A stretch of DNA of 64,000 bases from Sphingobacteriales bacterium (GTDB lineage: Bacteria; Bacteroidota; Bacteroidia; Chitinophagales; UBA2359), in assembly GCA_016711285.1 (NCBI GenBank), contig JADJTG010000014.1:310001-374000 (forward strand), written 5' to 3'. The notes beneath the pieces are model-generated. The model saw only the letters and a list, made by a program, of their open reading frames with translations. It did not search any database and was not told the DNA's origin. Below are positions 45,219 through 56,042 of this stretch, one piece after another. Position numbers and translations under genes: made by a program. Each line of letters starts with the position of its first letter. Position 1 is the stretch's first letter.

Positions 45219-47470
45219 ATGAAAGATATAACAATAACAAAAGAGAAATTATTCGGAAAATTAGATTTTAAAAAAATTGCTGATGACCCTGATTTTAAAG
45301 AAGATAGTGTCAGGGAGGTGATAATCCTGCCAATAATAAGAGAACTTGGCTACACACAAGAAAATATAGTCAGGAGCAAAACACTCCAACACCCTTTTTT
45401 GAAAATTGGCAGTAAAAAAAGACCAGTAAACCTCGTGCCTGATTATGCCCTGAAAGTTGAAAATAATTTTGCTTGGGTTTTAGATGCAAAAGCACCCAAC
45501 CAAAAAATAATTAATAACGACAATGTTGAACAAGTTTACAGCTATGCTACACACCCCGAAATAAGAAGCAATTATTTTACGCTTTGCAATGGTGTAGAAT
45601 TTTCTGTTTTCAGAACAGCCGACACCGATAAACCTGTTCTGTTTTTTGAATTAGAAAACATTGAAAATCATTGGAAAAATTTAGAATTACTGCTTGCACC
45701 AACGAGTTTTCAGGTTGGAAAAAACTTTGTCTATGAACCTCAAACTGCTTATAAAACAGGATTTGATTACAACAATAGACCACTACTTGAAGAAATTCCA
45801 GTAAGAAAACAACAAGCCAAAAGACATTTTGGTGTGCACGGTTATTTTACCAAACAAACTTGGAATGTAGTTGCCGAATACATCAAGAATTTTAGTAAGT
45901 CCGAGATTTAGTGCTTGACCCCTTTGGAGGTAGTGGTATTACTGCAATTGAAGCATTAATGAACAGCCGAAGTGCAATTAACATTGACCTAAATCCAATG
46001 GCTGTTTTTTTGGTTCAGTCTCTTATTGCACCAGTAAAGCAAGCTGACCTAACTCAAGCATTTAATGAAGTAAAAGAAGAATATTTAAAGAAGGAACCCA
46101 AAACAGATGACGAAATAAAGAAAGCCCTAAAGAAATATGAAGGACCCAAACCAATTCCTTTGCCAAAAGGCTCTGATGTGTCAACAGTTGACCAATTATT
46201 CAGTGACAAACAAACAGCACAATTGGGACTTCTTAAATCAATTATTCTCAAACAGTCCAACGAAAATATTAGGAATACTTTGTTATTAATGTTCTCTGGT
46301 TTAGTTACAAAAGCCAACTTAACTTATCATTCTTCTTCAACTCGTGGTGACGGTGGTGGTGATGCGGCTGCTTTTAGATATTACAGATATAGGATAGCAC
46401 CAATACCAGTTAATTTAGATATTATGCAATTTTTTAAATTGAGATATAAAAAAGTTAGAGAAGCAAAAAAAGAAATGGAATATTTTATTAACAATAAAAC
46501 TATTTCAAATGCACAAATTGTAAAAGGCACAGCAACCAATCTAAAGTTTATTCCAAAAGAAACAGTTGACTATATCTATACTGACCCACCTTATGGAAAG
46601 AAAATTCCTTATTTGGATTTATCTGCAATGTGGAACGCTTGGCTTGACTTGGAAGTTACCGAGCAAGATTTTAAAGACGAGGCAATAGAAGGTGGAGCGC
46701 ACGATAAAAGCAAACATGAATACAACCAACTAATGGCACAAAGCATTAAAGAAATGTATCGTGTTCTAAAATATGACCGTTGGCTTTCATTTGTTTTTGC
46801 TCATAAAGACCCAGAGTTTTGGCACTTAATAATTGACACCGCAGAAAGTTGTGGTTTTGAATATGCGGGTGCTGTTGCACAAAAAAACGGGCAGACAAGT
46901 TTCAAGAAAAGACAAAACCCTTTTACAGTTCTATCAGGACAATTAATAATTAATTTCCGTAAGGTTCGCAATCCAAAAGCAATAATGAAAGCCAACTTAG
47001 GGTTAGACATTGCAGAAATTGTAATGCAAACCATTGAAGGAATCATTGCAAAATATAACGGTGCGACTTTAGAGCAAATCAATGACGAGCTTATCATTAA
47101 AGGCTTAGAACTTGGCTTCTTAGACTTACTGAAAAAAGAATATACCGACTTGACACCTATTCTACTTGACAAGTTTGATTATGATGAAAAAACAGAAAAA
47201 TTTACCATCAAGAAAAATACAAAATTTGCAACTCATATAGATGTAAGGCTTCGGATAAAATATTATTTAATCAGCTATTTGAGACGAATGGAAAGAGAAA
47301 ACAAAAGTCCACATTTTGATGAAATTGTTTTAGCAATTTTACCACTTCTCAAAAACGGAACGACACCAGAAAGTCAGACTATTTTAAGTGTATTAGAGAA
47401 TATTGCAGAACGTGTTGGACAAGATAGTTGGCGACTTAAAAAAGAGGGGCAAGCAGTATTATTTAACTGA
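45219..47470 (+). pseudogene. HSDR_N nuclease-DNA methyltransferase fusion, single-base frameshift as given
   Basis: Joined across one frameshift this is a 750-residue protein. Residues 1-150 form a type I restriction HSDR_N-like domain with a PD...D-x-K nuclease-type pattern: VPDYALKVENNFAWVLDAK. The second part is a DNA methyltransferase: motif I VLDPFGGSGITAIEAL (SAM binding) and motif IV DYIYTDPPYGKKIPYL (DPPY, so amino-methylating, N6-adenine or N4-cytosine). A C-terminal region of about 200 residues may recognise DNA. At about 45903-45906 KSEI-stop replaces KSEDLVLDPF; one missing base explains it. A single-chain restriction-modification enzyme or a modification enzyme with a vestigial nuclease are both possible. 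The start is the ATG at 45219. Confidence 0.8.
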
Positions 47471-47701
47471 TAAAGAAGATAACAGCATATTATCTTTATT
47501 TAGAGCATTGTTTTTTACAAAAAAATCACACCTACGGCGTTTAAGAGCTACTTTTTTATTTGGCACTAAAAAACCACATAAAACCGGATATTTTTTGAAC
47601 AAAAGCACTTTGAGTGCCTGTTGGAGTGTAAAAACCCCTTATTTATAAGGCAAATATTAATAACTCATCTATGTATAAATGTTGTTGGAGGGGGTAGCTG
47701 A

Positions 47702-47728
47702 GGGGGGAGTTACCTAGGTACCCCCCCC
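47702..47728. repeat. G/C-run hairpin at the minisatellite border
   Basis: GGGGGG and CCCCCCCC runs flank the palindrome TACCTAGGTA, giving a hairpin with G-run/C-run stem; a second C run follows at 47740. It marks the left border of the 21-bp array. Confidence 0.5.
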
Positions 47729-47750
47729 ACCTATATAAGTACCCCCCTAC

Positions 47751-50700
47751 CTCTGAACTCGGTTAACTCTCCTCTGAACTCGACTAACTCACTTCTGAAC
47801 TCCGCTAACTTACTTCTGAACTCCGCTAACTTACTTCTGAACTCCGCTAACTTACCTCTGAACTCCGCTAACTTACCTCTGAACTCCGCTAACTTACCTC
47901 TGAACTCCGCTAACTTACCTCTGAACTCCGCTAACTTACCTCTGAACTCCGCTAACTTACCTCTGAACTCCGCTAACTTACTTCCAAACTCCGCTAACTT
48001 ACCTCTGAACTCCGCTAACTTACCTCTGAACTCCGCTAACTTACCTCTGAACTCCGCTAACTTACCTCTGAACTCCGCTAACTTACCTCTGAACTCCGCT
48101 AACTTACCTCTGAACTCCGCTAACTTACCTCTGAACTCCGCTAACTTACCTCTGAACTCCGCTAACTTACCTCTGAACTCCGCTAACTTACTTCCAAACT
48201 CCGCTAACTCACTTCTGAACTCGACTAACTCACTTCTGAACTCGACTAACTCACTTCTGAACTCGACTAACTCACTTCTGAACTCGACTAACTCACTTCT
48301 GAACTCGACTAACTCACTTCTGAACTCGACTAACTCACTTCTGAACTCGACTAACTCACTTCTGAACTCGACTAACTCACTTCTGAACTCCGCTAACTCA
48401 CCTCTGAACTCCGCTAACTCACCTCTGAACTCCGCTAACTCACCTCTGAACTCCGCTAACTCACCTCTGAACTCCGCTAACTTACCTCTGAACTCCGCTA
48501 ACTCACCTCTGAACTCCGCTAACTCACCTCTGAACTCCGCTAACTTACCTCTGAACTCCGCTAACTGACTTCTGAACTCCGCTAACTGACTTCTGAACTC
48601 CGCTAACTTACCTCTGAACTCCGCTAACTTACCTCTGAACTCCGCTAACACCTCTGAACTCCCCTAACTCACCTCTGAACTCCGCTAACTTACCTCTGAA
48701 CTCCGCTAACTTACCTCTGAACTCCGCTAACTTACCTCTGAACTCCGCTAACTTACCTCTGAACTCCGCTAACTTACCTCTGAACTCCGCTAACTTACCT
48801 CTGAACTCCGCTAACTTACCTCTGAACTCCGCTAACTTACCTCTGAACTCCGCTAACTTACCTCTGAACTCCGCTAACTTACCTCTGAACTCCGCTAACT
48901 TACCTCTGAACTCCGCTAACTTACCTCTGAACTCCGCTAACTTACCTCTGAACTCCGCTAACTTACCTCTGAACTCCGCTAACTTACCTCTGAACTCCGC
49001 TAACTTACCTCTGAACTCCGCTAACTTACCTCTGAACTCCGCTAACTTACCTCTGAACTCCGCTAACTTACCTCTGAACTCCGCTAACTTACCTCTGAAC
49101 TCCGCTAACTTACCTCTGAACTCCGCTAACTTACCTCTGAACGCCGCTAACTTACCTCGGAACTCCGCTAACTTACCTCTGAACTCCGCTAACTTACCTC
49201 TGAACTCCGCTAACTTACCTCTGAACTCCGCTAACTTACCTCTGAACTCCGCTAACTTACCTCTGAACTCCGCTAACTTACCTCTGAACTCCGCTAACTT
49301 ACCTCTGAACTCCGCTAACTTACCTCTGAACTCCGCTAACTTACCTCTGAACTCCGCTAACTTACCTCTGAACTCCGCTAACTTACCTCTGAACTCCGCT
49401 AACTTACCTCTGAACTCCGCTAACTTACCTCTGAACTCCGCTAACTTACCTCTGAACTCCGCTAACTTACCTCTGAACTCCGCTAACTTACCTCTGAACT
49501 CCGCTAACTTACCTCTGAACTCCGCTAACTTACCTCTGAACTCCGCTAACTTACCTCTGAACTCCGCTAACTTACCTCTGAACTCCGCTAACTTACCTCT
49601 GAACTCCGCTAACTTACCTCTGAACTCCGCTAACTTACTTCTGAACTCCGCTAACTTACTTCTGAACTCCGCTAACTTACTTCTGAACTCCGCTAACTTA
49701 CTTCTGAACTCCGCTAACTTACTTCTGAACTCCGCTAACTTACTTCTGAACTCCGCTAACTTACTTCTGAACTCCGCTAACTTACTTCTGAACTCCGCTA
49801 ACTTACTTCTGAACTCCGCTAACTTACTTCTGAACTCCGCTAACTTACTTCTGAACTCCGCTAACTTACTTCTGAACTCCGCTAACTTACTTCTGAACTC
49901 CGCTAACTTACTTCTGAACTCCGCTAACTTACTTCTGAACTCCGCTAACTTACTTCTGAACTCCGCTAACTTACTTCTGAACTCCGCTAACTTACTTCTG
50001 AACTCCGCTAACTTACTTCTGAACTCCGCTAACTTACTTCTGAACTCCGCTAACTTACTTCTGAACTCCGCTAACTTACTTCTGAACTCCGCTAAACTTA
50101 CTGAACTCCGCTAACTTACTTCTGAACTCCGCTAACTTACTTCTGAACTCCGCTAACTTACTTCTGAACTCCGCTAACTTACTTCTGAACTCCGCTAACT
50201 TACTTCTGAACTCCGCTAACTTACTTCTGAACTCCGCTAACTTACTTCTGAACTCCGCTAACTTACTTCTGAACTCCGCTAACTTACTTCTGAACTCCGC
50301 TAACTTACTTCTGAACTCCGCTAACTTACTTCTGAACTCCGCTAACTTACTTCTGAACTCCGCTAACTTACTTCTGAACTCCGCTAACTTACTTCTGAAC
50401 TCCGCTAACTTACTTCTGAACTCCGCTAACTTACTTCTGAACTCCGCTAACTTACTTCTGAACTCCGCTAACTTACTTCTGAACTCCGCTAACTTACTTC
50501 TGAACTCCGCTAACTTACTTCTGAACTCCGCTAACTTACTCTGAACTCCGCTAACTTACTTCTGAACTCCGCTAACTTACTTCTGAACTCCGCTAACTTA
50601 CTTCTGAACTCCGCTAACTTACTGAACTCCGCTAACTTACTTCTGAACTCCGCTAACTTACTTCTGAACTCCGCTAACTTACTTCTGAACTCCGCTAACT

Positions 50701-51121
50701 TACTTCTGAACTCCGCTAACTTACTTCTGAACTCCGCTAACTTACTTCTGAACTCCGCTAACTTACTTCTGAACTCCGCTAACTTACTTCTGAACTCCGC
50801 TAACTTACTTCTGAACTCCGCTAACTTACTTCTGAACTCCGCTAACTTACTTCTGAACTCCGCTAACTTACTTCTGAACTCCGCTAACTTACTTCTGAAC
50901 TCCGCTAACTTACTTCTGAACTCCGCTAACTTACTTCTGAACTCCGCTAACTTACTTCTGAACTCCGCTAACTTACTTCTGAACTCCGCTAACTTACTTC
51001 TGAACTCCGCTAACTTACTTCTGAACTCCGCTAACTTACTTCTGAACTCCGCTAACTTACTTGAACTCCGCTAACTTACTTCTGAACTCCGCTAACTTAC
51101 TTCTGAACTCCGCTAACTTAC
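47751..51121. repeat. 21-bp minisatellite, about 160 tandem copies
   Basis: The unit is 21 bases with the core GAACTCCGCTAACTTAC preceded by CTCT or TTCT. Variants occur in blocks: mixed units at the left end, a run with CGACTAACTCAC at about 48200-48370, CTCT-type units to about 49640, and TTCT-type units to 51120. The first units are most diverged. Indels of one to three bases occur at about 48648, 50095, 50540, 50625 and 51060. One frame on each strand is free of stops within the unit: LAEFRGK-type heptads on the minus strand, NSANLPL on the plus. But the indels break these frames and no proper start exists, so I regard it as non-coding. Confidence 0.97.
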
Positions 51122-51130
51122 CTCTTTTTA

Positions 51131-51161
51131 ACTTTGACAAATTTTTGAACTTTGTCAAAGT
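51131..51161. repeat. 11-bp-stem hairpin
   Basis: ACTTTGACAAA pairs with TTTGTCAAAGT over a nine-base loop. It lies between the minisatellite and the 70-bp repeats, downstream of the minus-strand subtilase, but has no T-run, so it is not a classical terminator. Confidence 0.5.
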
Positions 51162-51178
51162 GGTGGGCAACAAAAAAA

Positions 51179-51373
51179 TCCTGCCTATCCCTTAATCCCA
51201 AAAATCAAGGTTCTGACAAAATAGAAGTTGTGAAAAAAACAAAATAAAAATCCTGTCTATCCCCTAATCCTAAAAATCAAGGTTCAGACAAAATAGAAGT
51301 TGTAAAAAAACAAAATAAAATCCGTTCTATCCCCTAATCCCAAAAATCAAGGTTCAGACAAAATAGAAGTTGC
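51179..51373. repeat. About 70-bp tandem repeats (three copies, last partial)
   Basis: Units start at 51179, 51251 and 51321 and share CTATCCCcTAATCCcAAAA then ATCAAGGTTC and GACAAAATAGAAGTTG. The third unit ends at the stop of the subtilase gene. Similar intergenic tandem repeats are seen in other Bacteroidota genomes; their role is unknown. Confidence 0.85.
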
Positions 51374-51374
51374 A

Positions 51375-54300
51375 TCAACGCACCAAAGTCACGTTTCCTT
51401 TGAAATCAATGCGCTCGCCGTTGATGAGCTCTACGGTACCAAAATAAACATATACGCCCACCTCCGCTTCTTTGCCTTCAAAAGTTCCGTTCCACAGGGG
51501 CGCAGCACTTTTTTCGCCAAATACGCGGTTGCCCCAACGGTTATATACATATAGCTCTACGGTGCTGATGCGGGCTGCATCTACAAATACACGAAAATTA
51601 TCGTTCATTTGGTCGTTGTTGGGCGAAAAGGCGGTGGGGATATAAAAAGGTGCTTCTATTTTTACGTTCAGCGTAAAATCTGCCGTATCGCTGCACCCAA
51701 ATTCATTGGATACCATCACCTGATAAGTGCCCGCCTGCGAAACCTCCAAAGTGGGATTGGCAGAGCCATCATTCCACAAATATTGTGCATAGGTGCTGTT
51801 GGTGCTCAAAGTAGTGCTTTCGCCCAAATTAATTTCCGCTGTTCCGTTGATACTCACCTCCGGCGAAGGATAAAGCGTCACTGCTGCCACTGCTGTATCG
51901 GCGCAGTTGTTTTCGTCATACACGGTGAGTATGTAAGTGCCGATGTCGTCAATGGTGATGCTTTGGGTGGTGTCGCCCGTGCTCCACACATAGCGTGCAA
52001 AGCCGTTTTCGCCGCTTAATACTAAGCTGCTGCCCGCACAAAAAGCAGTATCCGGCAAAGCGGTTTCCACGTCCACACTGCTGGCGTTCAGGTTGACGGT
52101 GATGGTGGTATCGCAGCCCGCCGCATTGGTGACGGTGAGCGTGTAGGTGCGCGAAGCATCTAAGGTGACGGTGGGATTCGGGATAGTGGCATCATCTAAG
52201 CCGGTGGCAGGACTCCACTGATAAGTATAACCCCATACCGGCGACAAAGCACTGATTTGGTATTCAATGGCTTCGCCGGAGCAGATGGTGGTGTCGGTAA
52301 CAATGGCGGGCAAAGCAGGCGGCGGTACTACAAATACCGTCATGTTATCTTCAGCCATACAGCCGTGTTCATCAACCGATTGTACGCCGAAGGTGGTAGT
52401 AACCGCAGGTGTGGCAACGGGATTATGAATAGTAGAATCGTTGAGGTATGGTGTATTTGACCAAATATAGCTGATGTTGTCGGCAGGTGTGGCATTGAGT
52501 TGTATGCTCTCGCCTTGGCAAATTTCTACATCTTCACCCGCATTTACCAGCACATTATCAATGATGAGCAAAATAACCGACACCGGAAAATTAGAGCAAG
52601 TACACTGAATATCATCAATATTTAATATAATTTCTTCAATGCCTTCGGTTTCGGTGTCTTGCAGGGCGTGTATTTCCAAAACAGCCGTAGCTTCGCCCGC
52701 CGGAATGACGATAGTTCCCGACAGAGGTTCGTAGTCCACACCGTTTTCGGCTAATCCTTCGAGGCTGTAATGAATTTCCATCGGCTCGGCATCATCTTCC
52801 AAATCGGGGCGCGAAAACTCAAAAAAAGCAGATTCGCAGCCTTCATAGGTAGAGAATAAACCAGTGCCTTGGTCAAAAAAACCATTGGCTACCACATTGG
52901 GCGCATTGCCTTCGTCTGTAAAACTTTTCGCTTCCAAAAATACTCCCGAATCCAAAATTTCATCGCTCACATCGGCTACCGCTATTTTGATATGATACAC
53001 CTGACAAGGCGTAAGCCCCAAAATACGCGCCGTGAGCGGAACGGTGAAACCATCAAATTCGCTTTGCGGGTCGCCTGTATTCAGTTGTACATGCAAATCG
53101 TCATAAGTATCTATACAATTGCCCGCAGGAGGTGTGCCATTGACGCTTGCCCAGGAATTTACATTATTGATAGTAACCGGCAAATTGGTGCCGGGAATGA
53201 GCGCGATATTAACGGCATTGTCGGTATAAGGACCGCTGATGCCCGGACCACTGATAAAAAATCCGAATACATCATTAAAAGAACTGCACACATATTCAGG
53301 ATACTCTTCGGAGGCAAATACATAGTTGAATTTGATATTGGGCGTGGAAGGAATAAAATCAAATTCCAAAACGGCGGCATCGTTGGTACATAAACCCGCA
53401 CCCACCGACAAGTTCAAATCCAAATCACCGTCAGCACCCGCATTCCCCGGCGAGCAGGAGTTGTTGCCCGTCGGCGGCACGTTGAACGAAGTGCCGCCAC
53501 TTTGGTTCGGTCCTTCCAACAACTCATTGGCATTTCCTGTCACCAAATAAATTCCTTTATCAAAGCCTATATCCAAATTGCCGCTTTTTTCAAAACGCCC
53601 TATGCCCTGCGAAGAACCTTTGTAAGTGACATTAAAAGCACTCACACAACCGCCGCCCAAAAAAGTATTTTGCACATAATCGTAAGGGCAATCCACACAA
53701 GCGTCTATATCCAAAACGGTAACAGTAGCCGTGCCGCTTATATTCATATCGCAATAGGCATCGGAAGCACTGACAAGCGTATATTGATATACCTGCGACT
53801 CTTCATCGGCGGCGGTGATGGTGGGATTAAGCGGCAGAAAAAAGGGATTTTCGGTAATATCGTTGATGGTGATATTGGAAGTTCCGTTGTTGTAGGTGAG
53901 TGAATAAGGCGGTGTGCCGTCAAAAGTAAACTGCAACTCCGTTCCCATTCCGTTGATGATGATGGTATCGCCGCTCAACACCGCACTCGGTTGCGCCACA
54001 TGTACGGTGAGCGTTTGGCTGTCGCTGCCATAAGGATTGCTCACGGTGAGCGTAACGTTATAATCTCCGGCAGTATTGAAAGTAACAGTTGGGTTAGGAA
54101 TATTGGAAACGGCAGGCTGCCCGCCCGCAAAAGTCCAGTTCCACGAATTAATATCAGGTCCATAAGAAGTATCCTGAAAAGTGATGCTCGCTCCCGGACA
54201 AATGGTGATGTTTTCTACCGTCAGGCTATCTGCCATAAAAAAAGCAAAGGGCGGGATATTTAAACATTTCAGTGCTTCTTCTGCATTGATACGTCCGGGG

Positions 54301-55658
54301 AGTATATAAGTGCTGTTCATTTCGTCGAGTGTTTCCGTGATGCACTTTCTGATTCTTTTGGGCGTTAAGTTGGGGTCGTGCGAGCGCATTAGTGCCGCCA
54401 GTGCCGATACCATCGCAGTTGCCGGCGAAGTGCCGCTATATGCGGTATAAGCATTATCGGAAGTAGCCGAACAACTGTATATATTTTCACCCGGCGCGAA
54501 GGCTTTTACGACGGGACCATAATTGGACGAGGCTTCTCGGGCATTATATTTATCCGAAGCACCAACGCCTAATACGGTGGGGTACGCACTCGGATAGGTA
54601 ACGGCAATAGTGCCATCGTTACCCGAAGCACCTACCAACACAATGCCCGCATTTTCCGCTTCCTGACACAAAAACTGCAAAGTGAGCGAAAAAGGATAAA
54701 ACGACCACGACATATTGATAACATCGGCACCGTTGGCAATTGCATATTCCATACCCTCGGCAACATTGGGTAAATTGTTGGGAGTGGCGGAGGCATCGGG
54801 GCTGCATTTAATGGGCATTAGCCGTACATTAAAACCCAAGGCTGCAATACCGGAGCCGTTATCCGTGCGTGCCGACACTACGCCGGCGCAGTGTGTGCCG
54901 TGCGAAAAATTGTTGTTGCTCGCCGAAGCGGGCGGATTGGGGTTGCCGTCATTATCGGCAGCATCCCAGCCGCTTTTGTCGTCTATATAGCCGTTGCCGT
55001 CATCATCTGCGCCGTTGCCCGCTATTTCGGCGGTATTTTGCCACAAATTGGGGGCGAGTTCTTGGTGGGTGGTGCGCACGGCATCATCAACAATGGCTAC
55101 TGTAATGGCAGCACTCCCCTGCGAAATATCCCAAGCAGCAGGAGCAGAAATCATATTAAAATACCATTGTTGTTGTGTGGCAATATCGTTGGGCGTATAA
55201 TTGGTGTGCGCCATCGGTACACGCTCTACATATTCAAAGTAGCCGCTTGCCTCCAAAGCGCGGATAAAATCAGCCATATGCTGAGTAGATGCGGAAAACT
55301 GTATTTTATAAACAGACGACAAATTGCGGAGGCGCGGAAAAGCCTGACGACAGCTTTGTACTTCGTAGCGGTCGAAAATGGCGAGCAAAGGCTCTGCTCT
55401 TTCGTTGGTTTGGCGCAAAGGAAACTCAAAAGGAGCAATTCCCTGATTTTTCCACTGCACAAATAATTGCCCTGCTACATATTCATCTTCATCGGCTACC
55501 GCTACATTGCTCACGGTTTGAAAATATAAATATTCCCCGTTTTTACATATCTCATAACCATATTGTTTATTACCGCCCCACAACCAAACAGGTATTGCTG
55601 ATGCCACCAACAGCCCCAAGAGGCTAACAAAGATGTGGCGATGTTTTGAAAACTTCAT
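51375..55658 (-). CDS. Large secreted subtilase with PKD, choice-of-anchor L and T9SS type B C-terminus
   Basis: This 1427-residue exported protein has a signal anchor (SLLGLLVASAIPVWLWG), a propeptide region, and an S8 subtilisin domain with the triad Asp in VAIVDDAVRTTH, His in FSHGTHCAGVVSAR and Ser in YSGTSPATAMVSALAAL. Next are a PKD domain (SWNWTFAGGQPAVSN, TFNTAGDYNVTLTVSNPYG), a choice-of-anchor L domain (CVSAFNVTYKGSSQGIGRF, FNYVFASEEYPEYVC, FGFFISGPGI) and a Calx-beta-like segment. Several Ig-like PKD units with Cys pairs follow. The end, FYIPTAFSPNNDQMNDNF to YVYFGTVELINGE, is the gliding-motility-type (type B) sorting domain. It is a likely adhesin-like protease of the cell surface. 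Confidence 0.9.
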   Translation of the reverse strand: MKFSKHRHIFVSLLGLLVASAIPVWLWGGNKQYGYEICKNGEYLYFQTVSNVAVADEDEYVAGQLFVQWKNQGIAPFEFPLRQTNERAEPLLAIFDRYEVQSCRQAFPRLRNLSSVYKIQFSASTQHMADFIRALEASGYFEYVERVPMAHTNYTPNDIATQQQWYFNMISAPAAWDISQGSAAITVAIVDDAVRTTHQELAPNLWQNTAEIAGNGADDDGNGYIDDKSGWDAADNDGNPNPPASASNNNFSHGTHCAGVVSARTDNGSGIAALGFNVRLMPIKCSPDASATPNNLPNVAEGMEYAIANGADVINMSWSFYPFSLTLQFLCQEAENAGIVLVGASGNDGTIAVTYPSAYPTVLGVGASDKYNAREASSNYGPVVKAFAPGENIYSCSATSDNAYTAYSGTSPATAMVSALAALMRSHDPNLTPKRIRKCITETLDEMNSTYILPGRINAEEALKCLNIPPFAFFMADSLTVENITICPGASITFQDTSYGPDINSWNWTFAGGQPAVSNIPNPTVTFNTAGDYNVTLTVSNPYGSDSQTLTVHVAQPSAVLSGDTIIINGMGTELQFTFDGTPPYSLTYNNGTSNITINDITENPFFLPLNPTITAADEESQVYQYTLVSASDAYCDMNISGTATVTVLDIDACVDCPYDYVQNTFLGGGCVSAFNVTYKGSSQGIGRFEKSGNLDIGFDKGIYLVTGNANELLEGPNQSGGTSFNVPPTGNNSCSPGNAGADGDLDLNLSVGAGLCTNDAAVLEFDFIPSTPNIKFNYVFASEEYPEYVCSSFNDVFGFFISGPGISGPYTDNAVNIALIPGTNLPVTINNVNSWASVNGTPPAGNCIDTYDDLHVQLNTGDPQSEFDGFTVPLTARILGLTPCQVYHIKIAVADVSDEILDSGVFLEAKSFTDEGNAPNVVANGFFDQGTGLFSTYEGCESAFFEFSRPDLEDDAEPMEIHYSLEGLAENGVDYEPLSGTIVIPAGEATAVLEIHALQDTETEGIEEIILNIDDIQCTCSNFPVSVILLIIDNVLVNAGEDVEICQGESIQLNATPADNISYIWSNTPYLNDSTIHNPVATPAVTTTFGVQSVDEHGCMAEDNMTVFVVPPPALPAIVTDTTICSGEAIEYQISALSPVWGYTYQWSPATGLDDATIPNPTVTLDASRTYTLTVTNAAGCDTTITVNLNASSVDVETALPDTAFCAGSSLVLSGENGFARYVWSTGDTTQSITIDDIGTYILTVYDENNCADTAVAAVTLYPSPEVSINGTAEINLGESTTLSTNSTYAQYLWNDGSANPTLEVSQAGTYQVMVSNEFGCSDTADFTLNVKIEAPFYIPTAFSPNNDQMNDNFRVFVDAARISTVELYVYNRWGNRVFGEKSAAPLWNGTFEGKEAEVGVYVYFGTVELINGERIDFKGNVTLVR

Positions 55659-56042
55659 GTGTGTAAATGCTTATTTTTTGGTATCAAAAATAAAGATAGG
55701 GCAAATACTTTGAAAGTTGCCTGTATTACTGTTACAAAACCAAGAATTGTTTATAAAGTGACATTTTTTCACAAAACATAATATTTACGCAATTTTACTT
55801 TTTTTATAACATTCACAGATCTATATCAATTATAAAGATATATGGCAACTATAAATAAAGTACTGACACATAAAATCACTTGTAATTAGTGATGAGTATT
55901 TTAGTTGCAAGATAGTGTGATACATAAACCTTTTCAAATCAAGTTTTGTGATAAAATCATCACCTTTGAAATCAAAAATCAAAAAAACTTCAGTTTATTA
56001 ATACTCAACAAAATAAAATTTACAATTCTGCGTTGCAAAAAT

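Noticed and set aside
47731..48651. 306-codon minus-strand frame of LAEFRxx heptads
   Set aside because: It lies wholly inside the minisatellite, begins at a GTG created by a two-base deletion and ends just beyond the array; indels elsewhere in the array show no selection for reading frame.
47751..51121. CRISPR array
   Set aside because: Units are contiguous 21-bp repeats without spacers, and no cas gene is near.
51609..55466. Several plus-strand frames opposite the subtilase gene
   Set aside because: They overlap a clearly coding 1427-residue frame on the other strand and have shadow-type composition.
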